A stretch of DNA of 39,119 bases from JAYWIG01 sp043789035 (GTDB lineage Bacteria > Pseudomonadota > Gammaproteobacteria > Burkholderiales > Burkholderiaceae_E): contig JAYWIG010000254.1 of assembly GCA_043789035.1 (NCBI GenBank), positions 1 through 39,119 on the forward strand, in the 5' to 3' direction. The notes under the pieces are model-generated. The model worked only from the letters and a program-made list of their open reading frames with translations, was not told the origin of the DNA and searched no databases. Both the position numbers and the translations under genes were made by a program. Below, one piece after another: positions 31,786-39,119 of the stretch; the first letter of the stretch is position 1; each line of letters starts with the position of its first letter.

Positions 31786-32757
31786 TCATTTTTGGTGGAT
31801 TTCAAACCATTTGTCAATATTCCCAGAATGATTCTCCTCCCTCAATTCATCGTACATCGCTTGAGCCTCTGGGTAAGTTCTCCGCAGCATATTGAGCCAT
31901 TGTTTCAATCGCCCGCCGCGATGTTTCGGCGCTACCCTAGGGACTACTAATTTCCAGAACTCATGAAGCAATGGTGAAATATTTTTCCACTCCACGTTTG
32001 GTACTGTTTGGCGATCATGGGCGCGAATTTGCCAAGCGAGGTTGGGGTTCGACACAATGCCTCTGCCCAGCATGATGCTGTCGCAACCTGATTCTTTTCG
32101 GCAAGCGAGCGCATCGGCAACATTCCAAATCTCGCCATTAGCAATAATTGGCACTTTTACGGCAGCACGAATATCGGCGATTCGATTCCAATAAGCTGGC
32201 GGGCGATAACCATTGGCTTTAGTGCGTGCGTGTACAACGATTGAAGTTGCGCCGCCATCAGCTAGAGCTTGGGCACATTCCTCCGCGCGGCGATCGTCGT
32301 TAAAGCCAAGGCGCATTTTGGCTGTTACGGGCATAGCGATAGGTACGGCTTTTCTAACTGTACTGACGATTCGATTCAACACGTCGGGATGTTCGAGCAG
32401 CATTGCGCCGCCTCCGTGGCGGTTAACCACCTTAGCAGGGCATCCAAAATTTAAATCAATACCGGCTGGCCCAAGTGCTGCAAGTTGCGCCGCATTTTCT
32501 GCCAGGCATTGCGGGTCGGAACCGAGCAGTTGCCCGATAACGGGAACTCCGGCCAATGTTTTCCCGCCGTTGAGCAATTCGGGCATGACCCGAATAAAAG
32601 CGCGTTTGGGCAGCAAAGTACCAGTTACCCGAATGAATTCTGAAACACAGGAATCTACGCCGCCTATGCGAGTCAGAATGTCACGCAGTACGCAGTCGAG
32701 TAAACCTTCCATCGGTGCGAGGAGTATTCGATTTCCATGTGGCGGTATGGTGTGCAT
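31786..32757 (-). CDS. dusC: tRNA-dihydrouridine(16) synthase DusC
   Basis: A 323-residue FMN-dependent enzyme that reduces uridine to dihydrouridine in the tRNA D-loop. Key segments are LAPMEGLLDCVLRDILT (FMN phosphate region), the catalytic cysteine C106 in LNFGCPAKVVNRHGGG, KMRLGF, HARTKANGY and IIANGEI. The MEGLLD start and overall length favour DusC over DusA or DusB. It is the first gene of a leftward series (dusC, VF530 protein, thiol dioxygenase, crotonase, LysE). The 88-base interval to the divergent Bug gene must hold its promoter. Confidence 0.92.
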   Translation of the reverse strand: MHTIPPHGNRILLAPMEGLLDCVLRDILTRIGGVDSCVSEFIRVTGTLLPKRAFIRVMPELLNGGKTLAGVPVIGQLLGSDPQCLAENAAQLAALGPAGIDLNFGCPAKVVNRHGGGAMLLEHPDVLNRIVSTVRKAVPIAMPVTAKMRLGFNDDRRAEECAQALADGGATSIVVHARTKANGYRPPAYWNRIADIRAAVKVPIIANGEIWNVADALACRKESGCDSIMLGRGIVSNPNLAWQIRAHDRQTVPNVEWKNISPLLHEFWKLVVPRVAPKHRGGRLKQWLNMLRRTYPEAQAMYDELREENHSGNIDKWFEIHQK

Positions 32758-32845
32758 GTAGTGGATGATACTTGGGGGCCAATATCCGCTATGCCTGTGA
32801 TAGTCTCCACAACGCTTCTATCATTCCTATTTTTACTGCACATTC

Positions 32846-33811
32846 ATGCGTTTACTGAGACGAAAAGTCATCGGTGGTTTGGCTTACGCTTGCTTACCTA
32901 TGCCGGTAGCGCTGGCGCAAGATGCCAATTGGCCAACGAAGCCGGTAAAGGTGATCGTTCCGTATTCGCCCGGAGGAAGTTCTGATGCTCTAGGGCGATT
33001 AGTAACGATTGGTTTAACCGAAGCATTCAAACAAAATTTCGTGGTCGAGAATAAGGGCGGCGCTGGTGGTATGTTAGGTTCGCAGCAAGTCGCTAAGCTT
33101 GCCCCTGATGGGTATAACTTATTAGTGTCTGGGGTTGCTTCGCATGTGATTGCTCCAGCGGAAAACCCCAAAATGTATGACCCAATTAAGGATTTCACGC
33201 ATATCGCCATCCTTGGCGGGCCGCCGATTGTGTTGGCAGTCAATGCCGATTTACCGGTGACAGATTTGGCGAACTTCATCGCGCTTGCGAAAAAAACAAG
33301 CAAAGGTGTGAGCTGGGGGTCTCCCGGAAAAGGTACTCATGGGTATTTAATCGGTGAAAGCTTCGAGCTGTTAAGTAAAACGCCGATGGAGCATATTGCT
33401 TACAAAGGTGCGGCACCCGCTGTGGTTGATCTGCTTGCCGGGCACATATCGGCCTCATTTACGACATTGAGCACCGCCGCGCCGCATATTCAATCAGGTA
33501 AATTAAAAGCGCTCGCCGTTACGTCTTCGAGGCGCTTAATGGAATTTCCAAACGTTCCTACATTTGCAGAATTAGGTTATCCAAAGTTGGTTGCATTAAC
33601 TTGGTTTTCGTTATCTGGCCCGCCGGGAATGTCGCCCACGTTAGTCGCCAGAATTAACCAAGAGGTACGCAAAGTCATGCAGTCACCGCATGCTAAAGAA
33701 GTGCTTAACAAAGCTGCGATGGAAACCTTTGATTGGGACAGTACTCGCTTTAACCAATTTATCGCTGATGAAATTAAACAATGGGCACCCCTGATTAAGG
33801 CAGTGCAATAG
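32846..33811 (+). CDS. Bug-family periplasmic solute-binding protein
   Basis: A 321-residue protein with a short leader starting MRLLRRK (Tat-like Arg-Arg) and cleaved near ALAQ. The mature part follows the Bug pattern: WPTKPVKVIVPYSPGGSSDALGR, VVENKGGAGGMLGSQQVAKLAPDGYNL and a later GAAPAVVDLLAGHI. It is the third Bug protein of the window and lies 15 bases upstream of a Rieske oxygenase gene, so its ligand is likely the aromatic or carboxylate substrate of that pathway. No TctAB partner is nearby. The upstream region carries a TGATAG-N14-CTATCA dyad (32798-32823) of unknown meaning. Confidence 0.92.
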   Translation: MRLLRRKVIGGLAYACLPMPVALAQDANWPTKPVKVIVPYSPGGSSDALGRLVTIGLTEAFKQNFVVENKGGAGGMLGSQQVAKLAPDGYNLLVSGVASHVIAPAENPKMYDPIKDFTHIAILGGPPIVLAVNADLPVTDLANFIALAKKTSKGVSWGSPGKGTHGYLIGESFELLSKTPMEHIAYKGAAPAVVDLLAGHISASFTTLSTAAPHIQSGKLKALAVTSSRRLMEFPNVPTFAELGYPKLVALTWFSLSGPPGMSPTLVARINQEVRKVMQSPHAKEVLNKAAMETFDWDSTRFNQFIADEIKQWAPLIKAVQ

Positions 33812-33826
33812 GGTGTTGAATAAAAG

Positions 33827-35107
33827 ATGAGACAAGTACAAAACGAACTTCTAACGCAAACTTCAGCAGGCACGCCTATGGGCGAAGTATTTCGTCGCTA
33901 TTGGTTGCCTGCTTTGTTGTCAGAGCAATTAGCCAAACCCGATTGTGACCCAGTACGCCTTGAGTTACTTTCCGAGAAAATGCTTGCCTTTCGCGATAGC
34001 GAAGGTCAGCTAGGTTTAGTCGATGAGTTTTGCGCCCACCGTGGCGTGTCATTGTGGTTTGGCCGGAATGAAGAGGGTGGCATCCGCTGCCCCTACCATG
34101 GCTGGAAATATGATGTGAACGGCCAATGCATCGATGTACCGTCGGAGCGAGGCAGTAACTTTTGTAATCGTATTCAATTAAAGTCCTATCCCATGGTGGA
34201 GCGTGGTGGCGTAGTGTGGGTTTATATGGGCACACCCGAGCGCCAACCGCCACTGCCTGAATATGAGTTCGCCACCGTGCCTACGTCGCAGTCGTATACA
34301 TCGAAGCGCTTGCAGGAATGTAATTGGTTGCAAGCCCTCGAAGGCGGTATTGATTCAAGCCATGTATCGTTTTTGCATAGCGGCAGTTTAGATCGTGATC
34401 CTTTGTTCAAAGGTGCTAAAGGCAACCAATACAACAAAAGCGATTTATCGCCGGTGTTTGATGTCGTCGAGGCCGATGGCGGTTTGCTCGTCGGGGTGCG
34501 GCGCAACGCGGAGGATGAGCAATACTACTGGCGCGTAACGCCGTGGTTGATGCCAAACTTTACCATGGTGCCGCCTCGAGGTGATCACCCAATTCATGGC
34601 CATTTCTGGGTGCCGATTAACGATGAGAATTGTTGGGCATGGAGTTTCGACTACCACCCCAATCGTGACCTTTCTACCCATGAGCGTAAAGCCATGGAAG
34701 AAGGCGCAGGCATTCATGTGAAAGTTGATAAAGATTACAAACCTTTGCAGCGCAAAGAAAACGATTATCTGATCGACCGAGATGCACAACGTAAAGGCAT
34801 TTTCTTTAGCGGCGTTGAAGGCATAGGCATGCAAGATGCATCACTGCAAGAAAGTATGGGCGCAATACAAGATCGAACGCGGGAGAATTTAGTGGGCACC
34901 GACAAGGGCATCATCATGACGCGCAGGCGATTAACCGAAGCTGCCAATGCCCTGCAAGAAAATCCCAACCTACAGTTGCCAGGTATTGCACCTAAGCATC
35001 AAAAAATTCGCTCTGCAGCAGTATTATTGAAGCGCGATTTGCATTTCAAAGACGCCGCGAAAGACGCTTTCGTTGCTCAACCAGGAAAACCCCATGCTTC
35101 GGTTTAA
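33827..35107 (+). CDS. Rieske-type aromatic ring-hydroxylating oxygenase, phthalate dioxygenase family
   Basis: A 426-residue oxygenase subunit. The Rieske cluster ligands are C69 and H71 in FCAHRGVSLWFGR, and C88 and H91 in CPYHGWKYD. The mononuclear iron site is in LEGGIDSSHVSFLHSG (D176, H179, H184). The C-terminal part NDYLIDRDAQRKG, GIGMQDASLQESMGAIQDR is characteristic of the phthalate 4,5-dioxygenase/vanillate demethylase-type family. Such enzymes need a separate ferredoxin-reductase, and none is encoded next to it. The following alcohol dehydrogenase gene overlaps its end by 14 bases. Substrate not assignable; hydroxylation or O-demethylation of an imported aromatic is likely. Confidence 0.92.
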   Translation: MRQVQNELLTQTSAGTPMGEVFRRYWLPALLSEQLAKPDCDPVRLELLSEKMLAFRDSEGQLGLVDEFCAHRGVSLWFGRNEEGGIRCPYHGWKYDVNGQCIDVPSERGSNFCNRIQLKSYPMVERGGVVWVYMGTPERQPPLPEYEFATVPTSQSYTSKRLQECNWLQALEGGIDSSHVSFLHSGSLDRDPLFKGAKGNQYNKSDLSPVFDVVEADGGLLVGVRRNAEDEQYYWRVTPWLMPNFTMVPPRGDHPIHGHFWVPINDENCWAWSFDYHPNRDLSTHERKAMEEGAGIHVKVDKDYKPLQRKENDYLIDRDAQRKGIFFSGVEGIGMQDASLQESMGAIQDRTRENLVGTDKGIIMTRRRLTEAANALQENPNLQLPGIAPKHQKIRSAAVLLKRDLHFKDAAKDAFVAQPGKPHASV

Positions 35108-36200
35108 AGCGGCTGTTGCAATGCCAGCAGGTGGCATCGAGATTCAAGAACTGACTGCGCCAGAATTACAAGCGGACAACGGTTTACTCAAAATTGCCAT
35201 GACTGGCGTGTGCGGCAGTGATTGGGGATACTTCAAAGATTTACCTCGAATGCGCGGCCCTGTGATTCTCGGGCATGAAACTGTGGGCACGGTGCAAGCA
35301 TTAGGCGCCATTGCGCAAACCAAGTGGGGCGTTAAAGAAGGCGACTTAGTCGCTCTTGAAGAGTATTTACCTTGTGGCCACTGTAACTATTGTAGGAGCG
35401 GTGATTTTCGGTTGTGCGATGCCACCGATTGGCGCTTAGGTGGTATGCGCTATGGCGCTAGTGGTATGAACGTCGGCTCTGGGCTGTGGGGTGGTTATAG
35501 CCAATACCAGGAGCTGCACTTAAACACCGTTTTTCATAAGGTGCCAAACGGCGTAAGTGCTAAGCATGCAGCTTTAGCGCTACCTATTTCGAATGGCATT
35601 GAATGGACATATCTTCACGGCAAAGTCGGGCCGGGTAAAACTGTATTGATTCAAGGGCCAGGGCAGCAAGGTTTAGCCTGCGTTGTGGCAGCCAAAGAAG
35701 CCGGTGCTGAGAAGATTATCGTTACTGGGCTTTCGACCCCAAGCGATAAAGTGCGTTTAGCGTTAGCAAAACAATTAGGTGCGCATCACACAATTGATAT
35801 TGGCGAGCAGGATTTGTTAGAAACCACTGCCGACATCACAGGTGGTGCCATGGCCGATTTGGTGATCGATTGTGCTTCAGGCGGTACCGCTTCGATCCTT
35901 AGTGCCATGCAGTTAGCGCGAAAAAAAGGTACTGTGATTCTGGGCGGCATCAAAAGCAGCAAGGTACCAAACTTCGATAGCGACATGATTATTTCGAAGT
36001 TTCTCACCGTGAAGGGCATGCGAGGCCATAGCTATGAATCGGTTGAATTAGCGTTGCAACTCATTGCCGGTAATCGACATAACGTTACATCGATGAGTAC
36101 TCATACGTTTGGGCTTGCACAGACGGAATACGCGATTCGCACATTGGTCGGTGAGGGTGCGCAGGATGCTGTGCATATGACAGTTAATCCTTGGGTTTAG
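35094..36200 (+). CDS. Zinc-dependent medium-chain alcohol dehydrogenase
   Basis: A 368-residue enzyme. Catalytic zinc residues C40 (GVCGSDW) and H61-E62 (GHET) and the four-cysteine structural zinc lobe (C94, C97, C100, C108) are all present. The cofactor loop reads GPGQQGLACV. The ATG at 35094 is preferred: it follows an AGGAAAA ribosome binding site and lies within the last codons of the Rieske gene; an earlier TTG (35073) lacks such a site. It oxidises an alcohol, possibly a diol or sugar alcohol formed in the pathway. The gene is followed by an SDR after 34 bases. Confidence 0.92.
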   Translation: MLRFKAAVAMPAGGIEIQELTAPELQADNGLLKIAMTGVCGSDWGYFKDLPRMRGPVILGHETVGTVQALGAIAQTKWGVKEGDLVALEEYLPCGHCNYCRSGDFRLCDATDWRLGGMRYGASGMNVGSGLWGGYSQYQELHLNTVFHKVPNGVSAKHAALALPISNGIEWTYLHGKVGPGKTVLIQGPGQQGLACVVAAKEAGAEKIIVTGLSTPSDKVRLALAKQLGAHHTIDIGEQDLLETTADITGGAMADLVIDCASGGTASILSAMQLARKKGTVILGGIKSSKVPNFDSDMIISKFLTVKGMRGHSYESVELALQLIAGNRHNVTSMSTHTFGLAQTEYAIRTLVGEGAQDAVHMTVNPWV

Positions 36201-36234
36201 TCGACTGTTTGGTTTTAATTTTAAGGATTGAATC

Positions 36235-36999
36235 TTGCGTAATTTAAACGGCAAAGTGGCCTGGATTACTGGAGCAAGCTCTGGTATTGGTGAAAGTGGT
36301 GCGCTTGCTTACGGCGAGGCTGGCATGAAGGTTGTATTGTCCGGTAGGCGCGAGAAGGAATTGCAAACTGTGGCTGATCGCATCATCGCAAAAGGAGGGC
36401 AAGCCCGCGTCGCTGTATTGGATGTGACCGATGCAGCCGCAGTGCAGGCTGTTGCACAAAGCATCGAACAGCAAGAAGGGCGCTTAGATGTATTGGTCAA
36501 TAGCGCTGGGGTTAACGTGCCTAAGCGCAATTGGATGCATCTTGAAAAGGAGGGCTGGAACCAGGTTGTGAACATTGATTTGAACGGAGCCTTCTATTGT
36601 TGCCATTCGGTGCTGCCGCTTTTGCGTCGGCAAGGTGACGGCCTCATCATCAACATTTCTTCTTGGGCAGGGCGTCATGTCAGCACCTTGACAGGCCCTG
36701 CGTATAGCGCAGCAAAGTTTGGCCTAAACGCGATGACTGAAAGTCTCAATATTGAAGAAGGCATTCATGGGATTCGTGCAACAGCACTTTGCCCGGGAGA
36801 GGTTGCTACACCTATTATGGACAAGCGCCCGATTCCAGTGTCGGCGGAAGATCGAGCCCGCATGGTGCAGCCGCAGGACTGTGGTGAGCTATTGCTATTT
36901 TTGGCTCAAATGCCTGTTCATGTTTGTATTAATGACGTGACTATTAGCCCAACATGGAATCGGGCCTATGTAGGGCGGGCGGCGGCTATTCCAAAATGA
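36235..36999 (+). CDS. Classical short-chain dehydrogenase/reductase
   Basis: A 254-residue NAD(P)-dependent enzyme with all classical motifs: TGASSGIG (12-19), NSAG (89-92), the active-site Ser in INISSWAG (S142/S143) and YSAAK (Y157, K161), and the PGEVATP segment after the catalytic site. It starts with TTG, eight bases after an AAGGA ribosome binding site. It ends the operon of Bug protein, Rieske oxygenase and alcohol dehydrogenase, and probably oxidises or reduces an intermediate. Its stop codon directly abuts the stop codon of the convergent M20 peptidase gene, with no bases between. Confidence 0.92.
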   Translation: MRNLNGKVAWITGASSGIGESGALAYGEAGMKVVLSGRREKELQTVADRIIAKGGQARVAVLDVTDAAAVQAVAQSIEQQEGRLDVLVNSAGVNVPKRNWMHLEKEGWNQVVNIDLNGAFYCCHSVLPLLRRQGDGLIINISSWAGRHVSTLTGPAYSAAKFGLNAMTESLNIEEGIHGIRATALCPGEVATPIMDKRPIPVSAEDRARMVQPQDCGELLLFLAQMPVHVCINDVTISPTWNRAYVGRAAAIPK

Positions 37000-38250
37000 T
37001 TAGCGCCCTGCGGATAATTCCTCAATTAACCGCACCGACAAATACAAGCGGCGCGGTATTGAGCTGATCGAAATATACTCAGCGCTATTGCTATGGTAAT
37101 TCGCGCCGGGTATGCCTAAACCTTCGAGCACCGGTGTGCCGTTGATGCCTGCAAAGGCTGCGTCGGTGCCTCCACCGGTGCGAGGTAGAGTGAGCATATT
37201 TAAGCCAAGTTCACCGTAAATGGCCTTGGCTCTATCAATTAACTTTTGGCCACCCACCCCGGCAACAAAAGCCGGGCGGCCTATGGTAATTTGCACGTCG
37301 ATTTTTGAGCCTGCAAATTTTGGTTTGGCGGCGAGCTCTTTTAATCTTGCAGTGACTTTCTCAACCTGGTCTGGCGTAGCGTAGCGGAAATCAGCCAAGA
37401 TTTCCGCTTTTTCAGGGATCACATTGCGTGTGCCACCAGCGTTAGCAATTGTCCAGTTAAAGCGTAAATTGTTGGCTTTGTCATCGATATCTTGTGTGCG
37501 CAAAATAAAATCAGCGGCTTCAGTCAACGCATTGATACCGAGTTCGGGTGATGCACCTGCGTGTGCCGCTTTGCCTGTAACGGTCACGCTTACCGCCGCG
37601 CCACCTGAGGTTGCAAGTACGACCATTTCGTTCGGCAAGACATTGGGTTCGTAAGACAAAACATAGTCTGCCTGTTTTGCCAACGATGTGATGAGCGCAG
37701 AAGAACCATTCGAGCCAGTTTCTTCGTCAGGATTAAACAGCACCGTGATGCTGCCGTAGTTGTCGGCACCCCTTGCTTTAATAAGCTTGATGGCGTGCAG
37801 TATCACGGCGATACCACCCTTCGCATCGGCAATGCCGGGGCCATAGGCTTTGTCGCCATCGATTTTGAAGGGGGCTTTTTCAAGAATACCTTTGACGTAG
37901 ACAGTATCCATATGGGCCATCATCAGAATTCTAGTTTTGCCCTTACCTGTAAACTTGCCAACAATGTTATCGGCACCCGTACCGACGGCAGATTTCGCCC
38001 GCGATACTTGCCCACCCATTGCTTGCAGTTCGTTATGCAGTAAGTTGCCGATAGCGCTTAACCCGTCGAACTGTTTACTGCCGCTTTCAATGTTGACTAA
38101 TCGTTCTAAGGTTTTCAGCAAGTTTGGTTGTTCAGCCGTGGCCGCTGTGAGCAGGGCTTCGTCTTTACTTTGCGAAAAAGCAGAACTGCTTAGGCTCGTT
38201 AGGCACGCCGCGAGGCCATAAGCTAAGACTTTGAATTTAAAGGTATTCAT
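37000..38250 (-). CDS. Secreted M20-family zinc carboxypeptidase (CpG2-like)
   Basis: A 416-residue protein with a Sec signal peptide cleaved near SSAFSQS. The two-zinc active site is complete: H113 and D115 in MAHMDTVY, the bridging D142 in GPGIADAKGG, the general base and ligand glutamates in DEETGS (176-177), and the C-terminal HSNSAEY. The dimerisation domain lies in the middle. The pattern matches glutamate carboxypeptidase (carboxypeptidase G2), which releases C-terminal glutamate from folates and peptides; other aminoacyl amides are possible. It is downstream of the CobW GTPase gene by nine bases on the same strand, likely one operon. Confidence 0.9.
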   Translation of the reverse strand: MNTFKFKVLAYGLAACLTSLSSSAFSQSKDEALLTAATAEQPNLLKTLERLVNIESGSKQFDGLSAIGNLLHNELQAMGGQVSRAKSAVGTGADNIVGKFTGKGKTRILMMAHMDTVYVKGILEKAPFKIDGDKAYGPGIADAKGGIAVILHAIKLIKARGADNYGSITVLFNPDEETGSNGSSALITSLAKQADYVLSYEPNVLPNEMVVLATSGGAAVSVTVTGKAAHAGASPELGINALTEAADFILRTQDIDDKANNLRFNWTIANAGGTRNVIPEKAEILADFRYATPDQVEKVTARLKELAAKPKFAGSKIDVQITIGRPAFVAGVGGQKLIDRAKAIYGELGLNMLTLPRTGGGTDAAFAGINGTPVLEGLGIPGANYHSNSAEYISISSIPRRLYLSVRLIEELSAGR

Positions 38251-38259
38251 GAGCGTATC

Positions 38260-39119
38260 TTAAATATTGGAATAATTTTTCAGATTCGGAATCTGCGAAC
38301 TGATAATAGTAAGCCCGAATTCGGCGGGTTGGTTTTCTGAGTATGCAGAAACTGCCACCTTGGTTTCGAAGGGAACCAATTCGATCAACTGAACGCCTTG
38401 GTTAGTCGAGACGATGCCTTTGACGCGAACTAGGTTATTACCTAGTTCTGCTTTTAATAATTGGATGTCATTGAGTAGTTCATCTTGACTTACCTTTGCA
38501 CCCATTGCCCACCAGTGGGCTTGTAAAGTATGCTCGTGATCATGATGATGCTTGGTGGGGTGATATGTTTTGGTTTGAGGCTGCACCCCTAAAATTTCGT
38601 TCGCAAGCAAATTGGCATTCGACGAACGAAGCACAGTTGCGTCTGAATAATGCGCACGTAATTGGTTATCGAGCCTTAATGCAATTTCGTCTACTTTGAC
38701 GCCATCAAGCAAATCAATTTTTGTAAGTACCACCACGCTCGCACAATGCAGTTGATCTCTTGCCTCTTCTAAGTTTAAAACTTGATCGGCGGTAATGGCA
38801 CTTATACAAGTCACTATTTCAGCGAGATTAAACCTTTCAGCCAATAATTCATTGCTCTGCATGCTTTGAATAATTGGGCTAGTCTGCGCTAAGCCAGTGG
38901 TTTCAATCACCACACAATCAAATTTGGGTATTCGACGCTCTAGGCGCGCCCAAAATAAATCTTCCAGCGCTTGTTCTAAACCGGGCAAACCCGTGCAGCA
39001 AATACAGGCATTGGCGATTAAGGTGGACGTCGAGCTTGGTTCGATCGCCGCGCTTAAAAGCTGATTATCTAACCCTATCTCGCCAAGCTCGTTGATGATG
39101 AGGGCTGCATTTTTGAATT
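38260..39119 (-). CDS. CobW/COG0523-family metallochaperone GTPase (5' end outside window)
   Basis: The frame is open to the right edge, so the N-terminus with the Walker A loop is missing. Bases beyond 38988 encode, in frame, ALIINELGEIGLD and the metal-binding CICC motif; the TTG at 38988 is therefore internal. Further motifs are VIETTGLAQ, VLTKIDLL (the NKxD-like guanine-binding motif) and a His-rich loop KHHHDHEH before the CobW C-terminal domain. Members are zinc- or cobalt-handling G3E GTPases. It precedes a zinc carboxypeptidase gene. Its metal cannot be determined from this portion, and zinc-regulated expression cannot be checked because the promoter lies outside. Confidence 0.9.
   Translation of the reverse strand, partial: FKNAALIINELGEIGLDNQLLSAAIEPSSTSTLIANACICCTGLPGLEQALEDLFWARLERRIPKFDCVVIETTGLAQTSPIIQSMQSNELLAERFNLAEIVTCISAITADQVLNLEEARDQLHCASVVVLTKIDLLDGVKVDEIALRLDNQLRAHYSDATVLRSSNANLLANEILGVQPQTKTYHPTKHHHDHEHTLQAHWWAMGAKVSQDELLNDIQLLKAELGNNLVRVKGIVSTNQGVQLIELVPFETKVAVSAYSENQPAEFGLTIISSQIPNLKNYSNI

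Noticed and set aside
32798..32823. TGATAG-N14-CTATCA dyad between dusC and the Bug gene as a LysR box
   Set aside because: Arms are short, the spacing does not fit a T-N11-A box, and no LysR regulator is encoded in the window.

Overview
The window looks like the chromosome of a betaproteobacterium, most likely a member of Burkholderiales. The main grounds are three Bug/TctC-type periplasmic binding proteins (22877, 25441 and 32846), a complete TctABC tripartite transporter, a small secreted protein resembling the DUF4148 family, and a set of catabolic modules typical of that order. By eye the base composition is moderate and lower than in most Burkholderia or Bordetella; I did not compute it. 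No rRNA, tRNA, CRISPR array, phage or IS element was recognised. Both ends cut through genes: a sulfatase-fold membrane protein on the left and a CobW/COG0523 GTPase on the right.

Layout. (1) 1-6275: a glucan locus with an alkaline-phosphatase-superfamily membrane protein, a small membrane protein, a membrane-anchored GH17 protein on the opposite strand, and a GH17+GT2 fusion of the NdvB type. (2) 6381-6668: a small secreted protein. (3) 6875-13843: a TetR regulator followed by a tightly packed operon of a NitT/TauT-type ABC importer (binding protein, ATPase, two permeases), a cyclase-family metal hydrolase, a full-length fumarylacetoacetase homologue, and an SDR protein lacking the usual catalytic residues. 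(4) 13854-17024: a second TetR, a DUF2141 protein, and a divergent operon of an ABA4-like membrane protein, a further membrane protein and a lipoprotein. A striking twin operator separates the two transcription directions. (5) 17025-19860: a decayed stretch, a class-C beta-lactamase-fold hydrolase and a DUF4143 ATPase. (6) 19868-28916: tctCBA reads leftward, divergent from a rightward operon of dehydrogenase, amidohydrolase, Bug protein and a second dehydrogenase, with a hipBA module lodged inside it. (7) 29014-32757: a vapBC-type toxin-antitoxin pair, a LysE exporter, a crotonase-fold protein, a thiol dioxygenase, a VF530-type protein and dusC. (8) 32846-36999: a Bug protein, a Rieske oxygenase, a zinc alcohol dehydrogenase and an SDR. 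(9) 37000-39119: a secreted M20 peptidase downstream of the CobW GTPase.

How the genes work together. The glucan locus probably makes a periplasmic beta-1,3-type glucan and may decorate it with a head group. Three separate uptake-plus-catabolism modules, (3), (6) and (8), each pair a solute-binding protein with hydrolases and oxidoreductases; their substrates cannot be read from the sequence. Accessory stability or toxin-antitoxin modules (DUF4143 ATPase, hipBA, vapBC) sit in or beside these operons. Several regulatory regions carry clear inverted repeats, which are the best-supported new observations here.
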